Source: Bacillota bacterium
GTDB taxonomy: Bacteria > Bacillota > UBA5301 > JASBVW01
NCBI GenBank assembly: GCA_029961005.1
Contig: JASBVW010000054.1
Location: forward strand, 1 to 7,902
Direction: 5' to 3'
Length of the DNA stretch: 7,902 nt
A program made the position numbers and the translations under genes. Under the pieces are notes generated by a model. That model ran no database searches, had not been told where the DNA came from, and saw only the letters and a list, made by a program, of their open reading frames with translations. Positions 1 to 4,799 of the stretch are shown here, piece after piece; position 1 is the stretch's first letter; every line of letters begins with the position of its first letter.

Positions 1-648
1 CGTCACCTCGCGCTCTTTCCCCCGGACGGCCCCGATCAACTGTTCCTCAAAGCCCGGGATAAACCGGCCGCTCCCGACTTCCAGCAGAACCGCCCGCCCT
101 GCCCCGCCTTTAAACGGTTTCCCGTCCAGGAAACCGTCGAAGTCCAAGAGGACGAAGTCCCCTTTTTGCACCTCTTCCCTTTCCACGGAGGCCAGCTCCG
201 CTTGCCGCTCCTGCAGCTGGACCAGGACTCTTTCCACGTCCTGGTCCGTCACCGGGCGAACGTGCTTGACCGCCTTCAACCCCTTGTACTGCCCGAGCTT
301 GACCTCCGGCTTGACCGCCACCGTCACCCGGAAGATAAAAGGCTTCCCCTCTTCCAGCTGGATCAGCTCCAGCTCTGGCTGGTCAATGGGCTCCAGCTCT
401 TTTTCCAAAACTGCTTGATGGTACGCCCTGGGAAATAGGATCTCGACTGCTTCCTCGTAGACCGGCTTCTTCCCCAAATGCCGCTCCAGAACGGCACGAG
501 GAACTTTTCCCCGCCTGAACCCGGGGATGGAAACGCGCTGGGCCAGCCGGCGGGAAGCCTCGACCAGCGCCTGGTCGACCTCCTCGGATGCTACTTCCAC
601 CTGCAATTGGACGCGATTTTTGTCTAGTTTGGCCACGGTGGCCTGCAT
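1..648 (-). CDS. tig: Trigger factor, N-terminal half (partial at window edge)
   Basis: This is the ribosome-associated chaperone and prolyl isomerase that meets nascent chains at the exit tunnel. The frame stays open from the ATG at 648 to the window edge, giving 216 residues of an expected 430 or so. The ribosome-binding domain carries the family loop GFRRGKVP at residues 43-50. The peptidyl-prolyl isomerase domain begins near residue 155 and is cut within VGSGRFIPGFEEQL and the following strand. The start is fixed by a GGAGGAG site ending about 4 nt upstream and by the typical short N-terminus that runs into a beta strand (MQATVAKLDKNRVQLQVEV). The gene upstream is tRNA-Leu, about 180 nt away with no convincing terminator between. 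In Firmicutes tig is usually followed by clpP/clpX, which would lie outside this window. Identification is by motif and overall sequence; confidence is high. Confidence 0.96.
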   Translation of the reverse strand, partial: MQATVAKLDKNRVQLQVEVASEEVDQALVEASRRLAQRVSIPGFRRGKVPRAVLERHLGKKPVYEEAVEILFPRAYHQAVLEKELEPIDQPELELIQLEEGKPFIFRVTVAVKPEVKLGQYKGLKAVKHVRPVTDQDVERVLVQLQERQAELASVEREEVQKGDFVLLDFDGFLDGKPFKGGAGRAVLLEVGSGRFIPGFEEQLIGAVRGKEREVT

Positions 649-830
649 CTATGCTCCTCCTGCACCATAATCTATGCCCGCGAGGCCGGTTTGTTGTAGC
701 CGTGGTTTATTTCGGCGGGAAGGCCGGCAAATCCTTTCCCTCCCCCCGCCTCCGACCCGGGAGGGAGGAAAGATTCACCGCCCCTCGGGGCTTGTCTACA
801 ATTGAACGCGGGAGGGGCGGGGTTCTGGCT
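649..830 (-). other. tig upstream leader with imperfect inverted repeat
   Basis: This is the gap between tRNA-Leu and tig. It contains an imperfect inverted repeat, 730-744 against 763-775: 13 pairs with two single-C bulges and a GC-rich loop. A second perfect 8-bp inverted repeat (778-785 against 813-820) lies next to the tRNA. Neither has a T-run after it on the minus strand, so neither is a good intrinsic terminator. No convincing -35/-10 pair for tig was found. The minus strand is very purine-rich over about 736-770. Short open frames here that run across the tRNA are not credible genes. Confidence 0.4.
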
Positions 831-915
831 TGGTGCGGGCGGGGAGACTTGAACTCCCACGGGTTGCCCCACCAGATCCTAAGTCTGGCGCGTCTGCCGG
901 TTCCGCCACGCCCGC
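831..915 (-). tRNA. tRNA-Leu (anticodon TAG)
   Basis: An 85-nt leucine tRNA including an encoded CCA at 831-833. The acceptor stem GCGGGCG pairs with CGCCCGC, the discriminator base is A, and the anticodon loop CTTAGGA gives anticodon TAG, which reads CUN leucine codons. A long variable arm, as expected for tRNA-Leu, follows the anticodon stem. The T-loop GTTCAAGTC is present. The gene is preceded by a candidate promoter and followed by tig. Confidence 0.97.
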
Positions 916-947
916 AAGGCCGCAGAAGACTGGCTCCTGCAAAGATT

Positions 948-977
948 ATGGTACCACATTCGCCCCCGGCGGGGCAA
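948..977 (-). promoter_or_regulatory. Candidate sigma-A promoter for tRNA-Leu
   Basis: A -35-like TTGCCC at 972-977 and a -10-like TACCAT at 948-953 are separated by 18 nt. TG precedes the -10 by one base, an extended -10. Each hexamer matches consensus at only four of six positions. An overlapping CATAAT (945-950) is an alternative -10. The tRNA begins 32 nt downstream. The zinc-ribbon gene ends at 990, just upstream, so the tRNA may alternatively be co-transcribed with it. Confidence 0.4.
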
Positions 978-989
978 CCCCTGCCGCAC

Positions 990-1142
990 CTAGTATTCCT
1001 CGTTTGACGCCACGACGACCCGGCAGTGATCGGGCGTGCACTCATGCCCGCAGACAGGGCAGCGCGCGCTGTAGCGCCCTTCGCGTCCGAACATCGTCCC
1101 GCACCGGCAGCACTTGAAGCTCTCCTCTGCGTTCTCCGGCAT
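990..1142 (-). CDS. Small cysteine-rich zinc-ribbon protein (50 aa)
   Basis: This 50-residue protein is too short for common ORF cut-offs but is well supported by a near-perfect AGGAGGT 7 nt before its ATG. It has seven cysteines: C11, C12 and C14 (CCRC), C28 and C31 (CPVC), then C35 and C40, with H33 and H39 between. C11xxC14 and C28xxC31 are the classic two-knuckle zinc-ribbon or rubredoxin-like arrangement. The extra Cys/His cluster could hold a second metal or give a different ligand choice. The tail is acidic and polar (ASNEEY). There is no signal peptide or membrane segment, so it is probably cytoplasmic. It lies 99 nt downstream of the GerMN gene on the same strand and may share its transcript. 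I do not recognise a named family. A nucleic-acid, protein or iron-binding role cannot be told apart from sequence alone. Confidence 0.8.
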   Translation of the reverse strand: MPENAEESFKCCRCGTMFGREGRYSARCPVCGHECTPDHCRVVVASNEEY

Positions 1143-1149
1143 GGCTTTC

Positions 1150-1156
1150 ACCTCCT
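1150..1156 (-). promoter_or_regulatory. Strong ribosome binding site of the zinc-ribbon gene
   Basis: AGGAGGT lies 7 nt before the ATG at 1142. It is the main argument that the 50-codon frame is a translated gene. Confidence 0.8.
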
Positions 1157-1241
1157 GGCCCGGCCTTCCAGCCCTCTAGTATTCCCTCCCCTAGAAGATC
1201 CCACTCTGCGGGGACCAGGGCCCGTGGCGGCCTTGCGCCGG

Positions 1242-2027
1242 TCAGGGTTCCGCCAAAACCGGCGTTGCGGCCTCGGAGCGCTCTAAAGCGTCAAAGAGCG
1301 CCCCTTCGCTGGAGAACGGGTGTTCAGCCGTCCCCACCTGCTCTCCGTTCACCTGGAGGACCACCCGGCGCACCCCCGGGACCTCTGTGGCCGTGTAAGT
1401 GAGGGCATCCAGCAGCACTTCCACCCAGGCGGAACCGCCCGCAGGTTGAATCTGCGGGTTGAAGTCCAGGTAGGCCACCTCTCCCCGCACCTCCACCCCT
1501 CGCAGGCGCGCCCCCGGGGGGATGGGGCTGTACAACCCGCGGCTCTGCTCCTCCGCCGTCGGCCCCTTGAGGAGCTCGCGCACCAAGCGGGAAAGGTAGA
1601 CGGTGCGGTCGGAAGTAGCCGGAAGGGCGCGCCAGACGGGCACCAGGACCTCCCGCCCGCTGGCGGGGTCCAGCCGCACCAGGTAGATGCGGCCCCGGTC
1701 GGTGGGCTTCATCCGCTCACCTTCGGCCAGGTCTGCCCCTTCGGGCGCCCGGCCGGGCGGGGAGGGCGGAGGCACCGCCGGTCCGGGCAGGGGTGCGCGC
1801 CGGGGAGACGACCGCCCTTGCTCCGCCGGCTGCGCACCCCGCCCGCCCTCCGCGGGCTCCGGCCGCACCCCCGGAGAAGAGGCCGGGGCTGTAGGCGCTG
1901 GAATTGAGGCGCTCCCCGCCGGCCGGGAGGGCGAAGCCGGGCGCAGATACCAGGCCAGGGCCGCTCCTACGCACAACCCCACTACAATCACCGCCGAGAT
2001 CCGCCGCTCCCCCGCCCTCTTCTTCAC
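1242..2027 (-). CDS. GerMN-domain sporulation/germination-type protein
   Basis: A 261-residue protein with three parts. A single membrane anchor lies at residues 10-27 after a basic N-terminus (KKRAGERR). A long Pro/Ala/Gly/Arg-rich linker covers about 28-108. A GerMN domain covers about 112-236, with the typical LVRELLKGP, GLYSPIPPGARL and AYLDFN stretches, the GGS turn (197-199) and the YTATEVPGVRRVVLQVNG end. GerMN proteins occur in spore formers (B. subtilis GerM has two copies) and as extracytoplasmic domains in other lipoproteins; the biochemical role is unclear. The start is a GTG at 2027 after a GGGGAGAGG-type site. The frame continues open upstream through the tRNA-His terminator and tRNA, so that longer start is rejected. 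The cluster context (murI, rph, rdgB) supports a gerM orthologue with one domain, hence no symbol. Confidence 0.88.
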   Translation of the reverse strand: MKKRAGERRISAVIVVGLCVGAALAWYLRPASPSRPAGSASIPAPTAPASSPGVRPEPAEGGRGAQPAEQGRSSPRRAPLPGPAVPPPSPPGRAPEGADLAEGERMKPTDRGRIYLVRLDPASGREVLVPVWRALPATSDRTVYLSRLVRELLKGPTAEEQSRGLYSPIPPGARLRGVEVRGEVAYLDFNPQIQPAGGSAWVEVLLDALTYTATEVPGVRRVVLQVNGEQVGTAEHPFSSEGALFDALERSEAATPVLAEP

Positions 2028-2046
2028 GACCTCTCCCCCCGCCCAG

Positions 2047-2079
2047 ATAAAAATCGGGTCCCCGCTTCCGGGAAACCCG
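2047..2079 (-). terminator. Intrinsic terminator of tRNA-His
   Basis: On the minus strand, arms 2079-2071 and 2063-2055 form a 9-bp stem with two G-T pairs around a 7-nt loop, and a run of five T follows at 2053-2049. It sits 10 nt after the tRNA CCA end and only about 20 nt before the GerMN start codon. Its sequence closely resembles the tRNA-Arg terminator at 4539-4576. Confidence 0.85.
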
Positions 2080-2088
2080 CCACACTCT

Positions 2089-2166
2089 TGGGGTGGACGA
2101 TGGGCCTCGAACCCACGACCTCCAGATCCACAGTCTGGCGCTCTAGCCAATTGAGCTACGCCCACC
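2089..2166 (-). tRNA. tRNA-His (anticodon GTG)
   Basis: A histidine tRNA with anticodon loop CTGTGGA. The acceptor GTGGGCG pairs with CGTCCAC. An extra G at position -1 (2166) sits opposite the discriminator C73 (2092), the identity hallmark of tRNA-His, and CCA is encoded at 2089-2091. The D-stem (GCTC), T-loop (GTTCGAGGC) and 5-bp anticodon stem (CCAGA/TCTGG) are all intact. It is a complete stand-alone unit with its own promoter and terminator. Confidence 0.97.
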
Positions 2167-2184
2167 GCATCTCATGCCGACCCG

Positions 2185-2214
2185 ATTATACCACAGGAGG
2201 AAGCTCTGGCGCAA
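2185..2214 (-). promoter_or_regulatory. Promoter of tRNA-His
   Basis: A perfect -10 TATAAT (2185-2190) is preceded, after an 18-nt spacer, by TTGCGC (2209-2214), which matches the -35 consensus at four of six bases. The mature tRNA starts 18 nt downstream of the -10, leaving a short 5' leader. The promoter points away from the HD-GYP gene. Confidence 0.8.
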
Positions 2215-2253
2215 GTAACCGCAATCTGCGGGCCACCGTCCACTTCTACGGGC

Positions 2254-2282
2254 GGATCCACCCCTCTTCGGTGAGATTTTTT
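2254..2282 (+). terminator. Candidate terminator/attenuator hairpin before the HD-GYP gene
   Basis: On the plus strand 2256-2262 pairs with 2270-2277. This gives seven pairs with one bulged A (2274) and a 7-nt loop, and two further G-T pairs are possible. A run of six T (2277-2282) follows. It is weaker than the tRNA terminators. If transcribed from an upstream plus-strand start it could act as an attenuator for the downstream gene; no plus-strand promoter for such a leader was identified with confidence. Confidence 0.35.
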
Positions 2283-2367
2283 CGCGAGTGGACGCGGCAA
2301 TCTGTTTTTTTCGACCGCCAAACTCTATTTTTCCGCTGCCCTTTCGCGCGGCAACCTTAATTCCTCC

Positions 2368-2397
2368 TTCACTGCCTTACCTTTTCTGTGCGACAAT
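2368..2397 (+). promoter_or_regulatory. Weak candidate promoter of the HD-GYP gene
   Basis: TTCACT (2368-2373) and GACAAT (2392-2397) are spaced by 18 nt, each matching the sigma-A consensus at four of six positions. The start codon is 30 nt further on. The local AT-richness supports a promoter somewhere here, but this exact pair is uncertain and an alternative sigma factor cannot be excluded. Confidence 0.3.
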
Positions 2398-2427
2398 TAA
2401 AACAAGGGAATAAAAGGAGGAATCGTT

Positions 2428-3798
2428 ATGAGTCGTAGGGCGTGGGCTTCGCTGGTCCTGTACCTGACCTGGGGAGCGCTGGCCTGGCTGCTCTTCCCGT
2501 TCCTCTCCCAACCGCTCCTCTCCCCGACTTGGTGGTTGCCCGTGCACAACCTGATCGCCGCCCTCGTGGTCATGATCTGCTCCGCCTCCGCCTTCAACCT
2601 CTTCGTCTGGCTGGACTACGCCCCCACCTTTACCCACTGGCTGGGGCCTACCCTGCTGGCCGTAGGGGTCCTGGAGTTTCTGCACGCCGTCAGCCTGCCG
2701 GCGTCCGCCGGGGGATCGCCCCTCTTCTCCCCCGAGGCCAACCTCTGGTTTTGGATCGCCGCGCGCGCCATCACCGGCCTGGCCTTTTTGATCGACGCCC
2801 TCCTCCTGGTGAGCGAGAGCTGGCCCCGCGCCCCCTCCCGCCGCCTGCGACTGGGGTTGCTGGCGGGAACCCTCCTCGTGGCTATCTTGGTCCTCTACGC
2901 CCACTGGTCCTTTCCCGCCCTGCGCTCCCCGCAGCGGCTGCCCACCGCGGCCAAATACGTCTACGTGCTCATTCCTACCTTCTTGACCGCTGCGGCTTCC
3001 CTTCTCATCTCGGCGCAAAGAAAGAGGCCGCCGGAGGCACACGTGCGGTACTTTACGGCGGGGCTCGATCTTCTGGTCTTAAGTCAGTTCTTCCTGCTCC
3101 CCAGCACCTCTACCTACGACCTCTACTCCCTGGTATCCCATCTCCTAAAGCTGGGAGCCTACGGGTGCCTCTTCGCTGCCCTGGTCTTCTCTACGGTTCT
3201 CAAGCCGTACCGCCAGCTGCAAGGGCTAATGAACAGCTGCCTCTCCTCCCTGACGGAGGCCATTGACGCCCACGATCCCTATACCCGGGGGCACTCCTCC
3301 CGGGTTAAGGCCTACGCCGAAGCCATCGGCCGCGCCCTGCGCCTCTCGGAAGAAGAGCTGAAGCACCTGAGGTTGGCCGCCCTCCTCCACGACATCGGCA
3401 AGATCAACATCCCCGACCGCATCCTGGCCAAGAAGAAGCCGCTGACGGAGAAAGAATGGGAGACGATCCGGCAGCACCCCCAGCACAGCGCCCGCATTGT
3501 GGATCCTCTGGGGCTGCCAGAGGTCATCCGGGCCGTGCTGGATCACCACGAGCGCCTGGACGGGCGGGGATACCCCTCCGGCAAGCGGGAAAAAGAGATC
3601 GACCTTCTGGGCCGCATCATCGCCGTGGCCGACACCTACGACGCCATCACCAGCGACCGGCCCTACCGGAAGAAGCGCTCCCCAGAAGAGGCCCTCCAGG
3701 AGATCCAGCGGGTGGCGGGGACGCAACTGGATCCGCGCTGCGTTCAGGCCCTGCTGGAAGCTTACCGGCGCTACAGGGAGGTCTTCGTAGAGCAGTAA
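2428..3798 (+). CDS. Membrane sensor with HD-GYP domain (probable c-di-GMP phosphodiesterase)
   Basis: A 456-residue protein. Residues 1-260 hold about eight hydrophobic segments (near 9-26, 40-62, 70-90, 105-128, 140-160, 176-195, 206-225, 233-258) with HN at 40-41 and FLHAVSLP at 84-91; the pattern recalls the MASE3 membrane sensor domain. Residues 268-456 form a complete HD-GYP domain: H289 in RGHS, HD at 321-322 in LLHDIGKI, HHERLDGRGYP at 373-383, and ADTYDAITSDRPYR at 401-414. All metal-binding His/Asp positions I can recognise are present, so hydrolysis of cyclic di-GMP is the likely activity. There is no GGDEF or receiver domain. The start follows AAGGAGG by 7 nt. It is the only plus-strand gene here, divergent from tRNA-His and convergent with the glycine-zipper gene, so it is probably monocistronic. 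The stimulus sensed by the membrane part is unknown. Confidence 0.93.
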   Translation: MSRRAWASLVLYLTWGALAWLLFPFLSQPLLSPTWWLPVHNLIAALVVMICSASAFNLFVWLDYAPTFTHWLGPTLLAVGVLEFLHAVSLPASAGGSPLFSPEANLWFWIAARAITGLAFLIDALLLVSESWPRAPSRRLRLGLLAGTLLVAILVLYAHWSFPALRSPQRLPTAAKYVYVLIPTFLTAAASLLISAQRKRPPEAHVRYFTAGLDLLVLSQFFLLPSTSTYDLYSLVSHLLKLGAYGCLFAALVFSTVLKPYRQLQGLMNSCLSSLTEAIDAHDPYTRGHSSRVKAYAEAIGRALRLSEEELKHLRLAALLHDIGKINIPDRILAKKKPLTEKEWETIRQHPQHSARIVDPLGLPEVIRAVLDHHERLDGRGYPSGKREKEIDLLGRIIAVADTYDAITSDRPYRKKRSPEEALQEIQRVAGTQLDPRCVQALLEAYRRYREVFVEQ

Positions 3799-3818
3799 GA
3801 ACGAGAGAGCAAGGATAT

Positions 3819-3845
3819 TCAACTTTGCGTTGATTGCTTTTATCT
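3819..3845 (+). terminator. Weak candidate terminator after the HD-GYP gene
   Basis: TCAAC (3819-3823) pairs with GTTGA (3829-3833) around a 5-nt loop and is followed by a T-rich stretch broken by G and A. The stem is short and AT-rich, so efficiency would be low. No better plus-strand terminator was seen before 3900. Confidence 0.25.
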
Positions 3846-3897
3846 CTGTTCGTGATAGTTAATATGCTTTCTTTTTTGTTCCGGCTGACCAGCAGGT

Positions 3898-3935
3898 GAA
3901 CAAAACCGGAGGCCGCCTTGCGCGGCAGCCTCCGG
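3898..3935 (-). terminator. Intrinsic terminator of the glycine-zipper gene
   Basis: On the minus strand a perfect 8-bp GC-rich stem (3935-3928 with 3913-3906, CCGGAGGC/GCCTCCGG) can be extended through GGCA/CGCC-type inner pairing. TTTTGTT (3905-3899) follows. It lies 48 nt after the stop codon of the glycine-zipper gene. The plus-strand side lacks a T-run, so it is not a good bidirectional terminator for the HD-GYP gene. Confidence 0.85.
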
Positions 3936-3983
3936 GGAAGAGACCGGACGGCCTCGCCTGCGAAATCCCGCCGGCGGGTCAGT

Positions 3984-4448
3984 TTAAAAGCTCACGCTGC
4001 CCGCCAGCAGAGGCAGAGCTTGCGCAGGGGCCATCTGGCCGGAAGCAGCCGACCTATTAGCGGAGGAGACGACAATCACCGCACACAGGACCCCCAGGCC
4101 GGCTCCCGTCGCCGAGGCGACCAACTGCTTCGACTTCGCCCTCTGCTGATAGCCCTGGAGGAAACCCTGTTTGTATTCCCCCGACTTCCCCTCCAGGGTG
4201 GCCAATACCTCAGGCGGAGGCGTAGGGGACATGGCGGCACTGATCCCCACAGCCACTCCTCCTCCGATAAGTCCGAAAAGGAATCCCCCGGCAAAGCCTC
4301 CTATGCCGTGGCCCACCGCGCTGTAGGTGGTATCAGCCGCTGCCTGTCCATCCAGCAGTCCGTCGGCAAAGCTGTCCCCCGCCCAAGCCGGAGAGGCCTG
4401 GCCGACGAACACCGCCGCCACCAGCAACATAACCAGCACTCTCTTCAT
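3984..4448 (-). CDS. Small exported glycine-zipper membrane protein, unknown function
   Basis: A 154-residue protein. Residues 1-23 are a clear Sec signal peptide (KR, hydrophobic core, AWA ending), with likely cleavage before GDSF. After a short Asp/Ala-rich segment comes a very glycine-rich hydrophobic stretch at 45-72 with GxxxG spacing (GHGIGGFAGG, FGLIGGG). A PTPPP turn follows at 75-79, then a polar basic segment with EYKQGFLQGYQQRAKSK (91-107), and a second hydrophobic segment at 110-128. The tail is Ala/Pro-rich. This predicts a two-helix membrane hairpin that could self-associate through glycine packing. The ATG at 4448 has GAGGTGG immediately upstream (spacing 3) or GGGAGG further up. 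The longer frame to 4508 is rejected because it would bury the signal peptide. Terminators on both sides make it a single-gene unit. I cannot assign a function. Confidence 0.85.
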   Translation of the reverse strand: MKRVLVMLLVAAVFVGQASPAWAGDSFADGLLDGQAAADTTYSAVGHGIGGFAGGFLFGLIGGGVAVGISAAMSPTPPPEVLATLEGKSGEYKQGFLQGYQQRAKSKQLVASATGAGLGVLCAVIVVSSANRSAASGQMAPAQALPLLAGSVSF

Positions 4449-4482
4449 AAACCACCTCAACCTCCCTCTTTGTGGATTTGAG

Positions 4483-4508
4483 TTTATAGTACCAGAAAAA
4501 GGTGACAA
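4483..4508 (-). promoter_or_regulatory. Candidate promoter of the glycine-zipper gene
   Basis: TATAAA (4483-4488) is a good -10 match. TTGTCA (4503-4508) is a -35-like hexamer, but only 14 nt separates them, which is short; a -10 shifted downstream to TAAACT would give 16 nt. A promoter is expected here because a strong terminator (4539-4576) lies just upstream of the gene. Confidence 0.35.
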
Positions 4509-4538
4509 CTACGGTCAAACTGAGGGGGCAAATGATTC

Positions 4539-4576
4539 AGAAAACAAAACGGCGGGTCCCACTTCCCGGAACCCGC
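4539..4576 (-). terminator. Intrinsic terminator of the tRNA-Pro/tRNA-Arg unit
   Basis: On the minus strand a 9-bp stem (4576-4568 with 4560-4552, one G-T pair) encloses a 7-nt loop. It is followed by TTTTGTTTTC (4549-4540). It sits 8 nt after the encoded CCA of tRNA-Arg. The stem-loop sequence is nearly the same as that of the tRNA-His terminator. Confidence 0.88.
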
Positions 4577-4584
4577 TCTACACC

Positions 4585-4660
4585 TGGCGCGCCTGGAGGG
4601 AATCGAACCCCCGACCGACGGATTAGAAGTCCGCTGCTCTGTCCCCTGAGCTACAGGCGC
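4585..4660 (-). tRNA. tRNA-Arg (anticodon TCT)
   Basis: A 76-nt tRNA with acceptor GCGCCTG/CAGGCGC, discriminator G, encoded CCA at 4585-4587, anticodon loop CTTCTAA (anticodon TCT, reading AGA/AGG), and T-loop GGTTCGATTCC. It is the second tRNA of a two-gene transcript, starting 21 nt after the tRNA-Pro 3' end. Confidence 0.97.
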
Positions 4661-4681
4661 GCAAAGAATAAGCTGGAAAAA

Positions 4682-4758
<77 letters not shown>

Positions 4759-4769
4759 CGACCGCTTTC

Positions 4770-4799
4770 ATGATAGCACGCCCTCTCTCGGGCTGTCAA
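4770..4799 (-). promoter_or_regulatory. Strong sigma-A promoter of the tRNA-Pro/Arg unit
   Basis: A perfect -35 TTGACA (4794-4799) and a -10 TATCAT (4770-4775, five of six matches) are separated by 18 nt. The tRNA-Pro gene begins 11 nt after the -10, so the primary transcript has almost no leader. The TGA stop codon of rdgB (4796-4798) lies inside the -35 hexamer. Confidence 0.92.

Larger units (their letters stand above)
2191..2427. other. Divergent intergenic region upstream of the HD-GYP gene
   Basis: No gene is supported here. Visible elements are an 8-bp direct repeat GCAATCTG (2221-2228, 2297-2304), an 8-bp inverted repeat CGTCCACT/AGTGGACG (2237-2244, 2287-2294), a smaller hairpin nested inside it, and three T-tracts on the plus strand (2277-2282, 2305-2311, 2328-2332). 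The composition becomes markedly more AT-rich than the surrounding genes towards 2428. It is the upstream control region of the only plus-strand gene. Confidence 0.6.

Noticed and set aside
707..1045. Open frame on the minus strand across tRNA-Leu (112 codons), with plus-strand counterparts at 588-1007 and 830-1117
   Set aside because: They are translations of the tRNA-Leu gene and its flanks; the GRGGTGRRARL-type and RAGRLELPRV-type peptides are classic tRNA artefacts.
990..1185. Ten-base direct repeat CTAGTATTCC at 990-999 and 1176-1185 flanking the zinc-ribbon gene
   Set aside because: Ten-base matches are expected many times by chance in a window of this size, and there are no inverted ends or other mobile-element signs.
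2028..2165. N-terminal extension of the GerMN frame up to 2165
   Set aside because: It translates the tRNA-His gene and its terminator (VAQLARAPDCGSGGRGFEA-type peptide). The GTG at 2027 has a ribosome site and begins before the membrane anchor.
2339..2380. Tiny minus-strand frame (GTG start near 2373, about 15 codons) with an upstream A/G-rich site
   Set aside because: It is too short and has no independent support; the purine-rich sequence can be explained as intergenic DNA.
2191..2427. Possible GEMM-type c-di-GMP riboswitch upstream of the HD-GYP gene
   Set aside because: The conserved core segments and tetraloop/receptor pattern of the known class are not recognisable; only a generic nested hairpin is visible.
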